Shown here: piece after piece, positions 50,943 through 52,995 of the stretch
How positions within the stretch are numbered: the stretch's first letter is position 1
Layout: every line of letters begins with the position of its first letter
Source of the DNA: a virus
Virus record (IMG/VR): IMGVR_UViG_3300033571_027231
Span: 1-52,995 of that record
Direction: 5' to 3' (one strand)
Length of the DNA: 52,995 nt
Made by a program: the position numbers and the translations under genes
Notes under the pieces: model-generated
What the model saw: only the letters and a program-made list of their open reading frames with translations
What the model was told of the DNA's origin: nothing
Database searches by the model: none

Positions 50943-52994
50943 TTATGGGTTGATTATGAACCAAAAGAAATTTATTGGTGTGGTTAAACTTCCTGCTACG
51001 CTAAATGATACATTATCTGTAATATTTGTTACAACTAGAGAATCTGCTAACCCAGTCCCACCCGTATAATAAATTTGCAGAAAGATTAATGAATTTGAAT
51101 TTACAGCTGTAGTGGAAATAGTAACAGGACTTATACCACTATAACTACCTGTTCCAGAAGTTGCAGCCGTACCTGTGGTATTTGTAGTTACTAGTGTCCC
51201 TTGATATTTAGGAGTGCCACTAGTAAATGTTGGCTTGCCAGAACTAACCGAATAAATACCATCATTAGCAGTTGCAGGTGTACTTGGAACACTAGTAGAT
51301 GCCATATATAATAATGGCGTAGTAGAGTTATCAGTTCCTATCTGTAATGCATATGTAGGCGAATTCTTACCTATTCCTACATTACACGCTGCTCCTAATA
51401 CTATAGCATTTGAAACTCCAACTTTTGCATTATAACCAATAGCACATGCATTCATTACATTGGTTAATGCATCCGCATAAGCACCTAAAAAAGTACATTG
51501 TTTCAAAAGTCCATAACTATTCCCCGCATAATTTCCTAAAGCAACATTATATTCCGGAACAAAAGTTCCTCCAAAATATGCTAAATTAGATAAAGAATAT
51601 ACTCCAACAGCAGTACTAGCAAATCCACCATTTTGTAATGCATACACTCCTATTGCTGTATTACCCGTATAATTATATTCATTACTATAGATAGCTTGAA
51701 ATCCTATGGCAGTATTTAATGTACCGCTAGTGTTAATGTATAATGCTTGAGATCCTATTGCTGTATTATAAAATCCTATTGTATTACTATAAAGAGCAGT
51801 AATACCAACTCCGGTATTATTATTACCTTCAACTGTTGTATTAGTACCAGTTCCTGTTCCAGCAAAAAAATTATTAGTCCCACTTGCGCTTGTATCTATT
51901 ATTCTTGTACCACTATCTTTAATTAATTTCCCTGTAGTTCCATCAAAGGCAACGAGATTATTAGATACAGCACTCCCAGGTCCAGTTACATCACCAAAGC
52001 TACCACCCCCATTACTAGCGTTAGTTATTCTTCCTTGTGCATCAACTGTAATATTAGATGCTGTATAACTACCTGGAGTCACGGCTGTATTAGCTAAATT
52101 TACTGTTGGAGTAGTCGTACCTGTTATATTTATTCCAGTACCAGCTATAATACTTGTTACTGGTGAAATTCCACTTGAAGCAGCTGTAAGTCTACCCTGC
52201 GCATCTACTGTAAAACTGCCATAAGTATAGCTTCCAGCAGTTACGGCTGTATTAGCTAACCCTATTGTACCTGAGGTAGTAATTGTACCACCAGTTAAAC
52301 CAGTTCCTGCAGTAATAGAAGTTATTGTCCCACCACCACTTAAAAGAGTCCAAGACCCATTAACATAACCTTGAAAAGCATTTATACTATTGTTATAGAT
52401 TATCATGCCGCTAGTAGAGATTAATGCATCTCTTTGAGTAGTTGTTAATCTAGAAAGTAATAATGCTCCTGTAGTGCTTTGAAGCTCTACTAATGCTGAT
52501 ACTGTAGTTGATGCATAAGGAATATCCCCGCTAAATACAGAACTAATTTGATAATTTGAACCGCTATAATTGTTTTCTACAAAATGTACAGGCGATAAAC
52601 TATCTACATAAATAGTTCCTATACCACCACTATTACTAAATTTAAGATGTCCTAATTTACTAATTTCATTAACATTAGTATTAGGAGAATCTCTATGCAA
52701 TGCAAATAATGCTAGAGGAGGTACTTGTCCTATTGTTACTCCACTATCAGCTAATAGATTACCATCAGTATTAGCAAATACTGGTATATTATTTATTACA
52801 GAAATATTGGGACCCACAACATAATTAGACCCACTATTAGCAATAGTTCTCCAAACACCATTTATATAAGATTCTAAATTATTAGTTGTATTATTATAAA
52901 TGATACCACCATTTCTAAGTACTGTATTAGAAATATTATTACGTTGATTAGTTGTTAATTGTGGCAAATAAAATCCATAACTATTATTAACTAC
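50943..52994 (-). CDS. Tail fibre with YadA-like head repeats (partial, N-terminus off right edge)
   Basis: The frame is open to the right edge; the first ATG/TTG is not needed, because the residues before it (SYGFYLPQLTT) align with GFYAPKLTT of the 50191 fibre. The middle holds repeats such as NTAIGSQALYINTSG, NTAIGFQAIYSNE, NTAIGVYAL and NVALGNYAG, a left-handed roll seen in YadA-type adhesin heads. The C-terminal part carries the shared 29-residue module and ends WFIINP. It may be the rest of the fragment at 1-39. Confidence 0.8.
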   Translation of the reverse strand, partial: VVNNSYGFYLPQLTTNQRNNISNTVLRNGGIIYNNTTNNLESYINGVWRTIANSGSNYVVGPNISVINNIPVFANTDGNLLADSGVTIGQVPPLALFALHRDSPNTNVNEISKLGHLKFSNSGGIGTIYVDSLSPVHFVENNYSGSNYQISSVFSGDIPYASTTVSALVELQSTTGALLLSRLTTTQRDALISTSGMIIYNNSINAFQGYVNGSWTLLSGGGTITSITAGTGLTGGTITTSGTIGLANTAVTAGSYTYGSFTVDAQGRLTAASSGISPVTSIIAGTGINITGTTTPTVNLANTAVTPGSYTASNITVDAQGRITNASNGGGSFGDVTGPGSAVSNNLVAFDGTTGKLIKDSGTRIIDTSASGTNNFFAGTGTGTNTTVEGNNNTGVGITALYSNTIGFYNTAIGSQALYINTSGTLNTAIGFQAIYSNEYNYTGNTAIGVYALQNGGFASTAVGVYSLSNLAYFGGTFVPEYNVALGNYAGNSYGLLKQCTFLGAYADALTNVMNACAIGYNAKVGVSNAIVLGAACNVGIGKNSPTYALQIGTDNSTTPLLYMASTSVPSTPATANDGIYSVSSGKPTFTSGTPKYQGTLVTTNTTGTAATSGTGSYSGISPVTISTTAVNSNSLIFLQIYYTGGTGLADSLVVTNITDNVSFSVAGSLTTPINFFWFIINP
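51214..51300. repeat. 87-base segment shared with the 225-residue fibre
   Basis: Partner of 2104-2190 (86/87 identical), the same coding orientation, in the C-terminal region of this fibre. Confidence 0.9.
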
Positions 52995-52995
52995 A

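Overview
The window looks like nearly all of a short-tailed (podovirus-like) temperate phage genome built as a phage-plasmid, from an A+T-rich rickettsial host (Rickettsiaceae or a related endosymbiont such as Megaira). The rickettsial assignment is inference. It rests on the A+T-rich sequence, an Adr1/Adr2-type outer-membrane adhesin (19393-20118), a rickettsia-type ProP-like MFS carrier (36241-37524), a StbD-like antitoxin remnant (1104-1340) and a plasmid-style Rep/ParA module.

Layout. Virion genes are almost all on the minus strand: terminase large subunit (22833-24437), portal (15776-18064), small head genes with a GroES-like protein and a scaffold (13310-15786), coat and decoration proteins (8506-11892), a head-tail adaptor carrying a discoidin-like insert (7415-8494), a 1463-residue fibre with an S74 chaperone-type end (2545-6936), and further fibre and small genes to the left end. 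Minus-strand virion genes resume at the right end with fibres (50191-52994), a small lipoprotein, ejection-type proteins, a second adaptor and a P22 gp10-like tail protein (40332-50175). Read as a circle, all of this is one transcription direction. The two window ends each carry a piece of a fibre gene of the same family, as if a circle had been cut inside that gene.

A cargo island (18109-22828) lies between portal and terminase. It encodes an Adr-type adhesin, a protein with a zinc-deaminase signature (HxE ... PC-x6-C), a leucine-rich-repeat protein and proline- or repeat-rich proteins, which are plausible host-interaction factors. The replication and maintenance half (24675-40358) has a ParA plus ribbon-helix-helix partition pair, SSB, a Rep-like protein, an A+T-rich spacer that could be the origin (31421-32052), YqaJ exonuclease and RecT annealase, HTH regulators, the MFS carrier, a ProQ/FinO RNA chaperone, a nuclease-like protein and a YefM-YoeB-HigA-type toxin-antitoxin cluster. 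I found no integrase and no recognisable endolysin.

The most original signals are: (1) a ProQ/FinO gene followed by a strongly folded leader (38663-38782) whose open segment is complementary to the loop of a hairpin at 33857-33880, each site lying beside one of two paralogous small genes; (2) five copies of a hairpin-bearing element placed just upstream of fibre and coat-associated genes; (3) the deaminase-like and adhesin cargo; (4) module exchange between fibres. All functions are read from sequence by eye; no database search was run.
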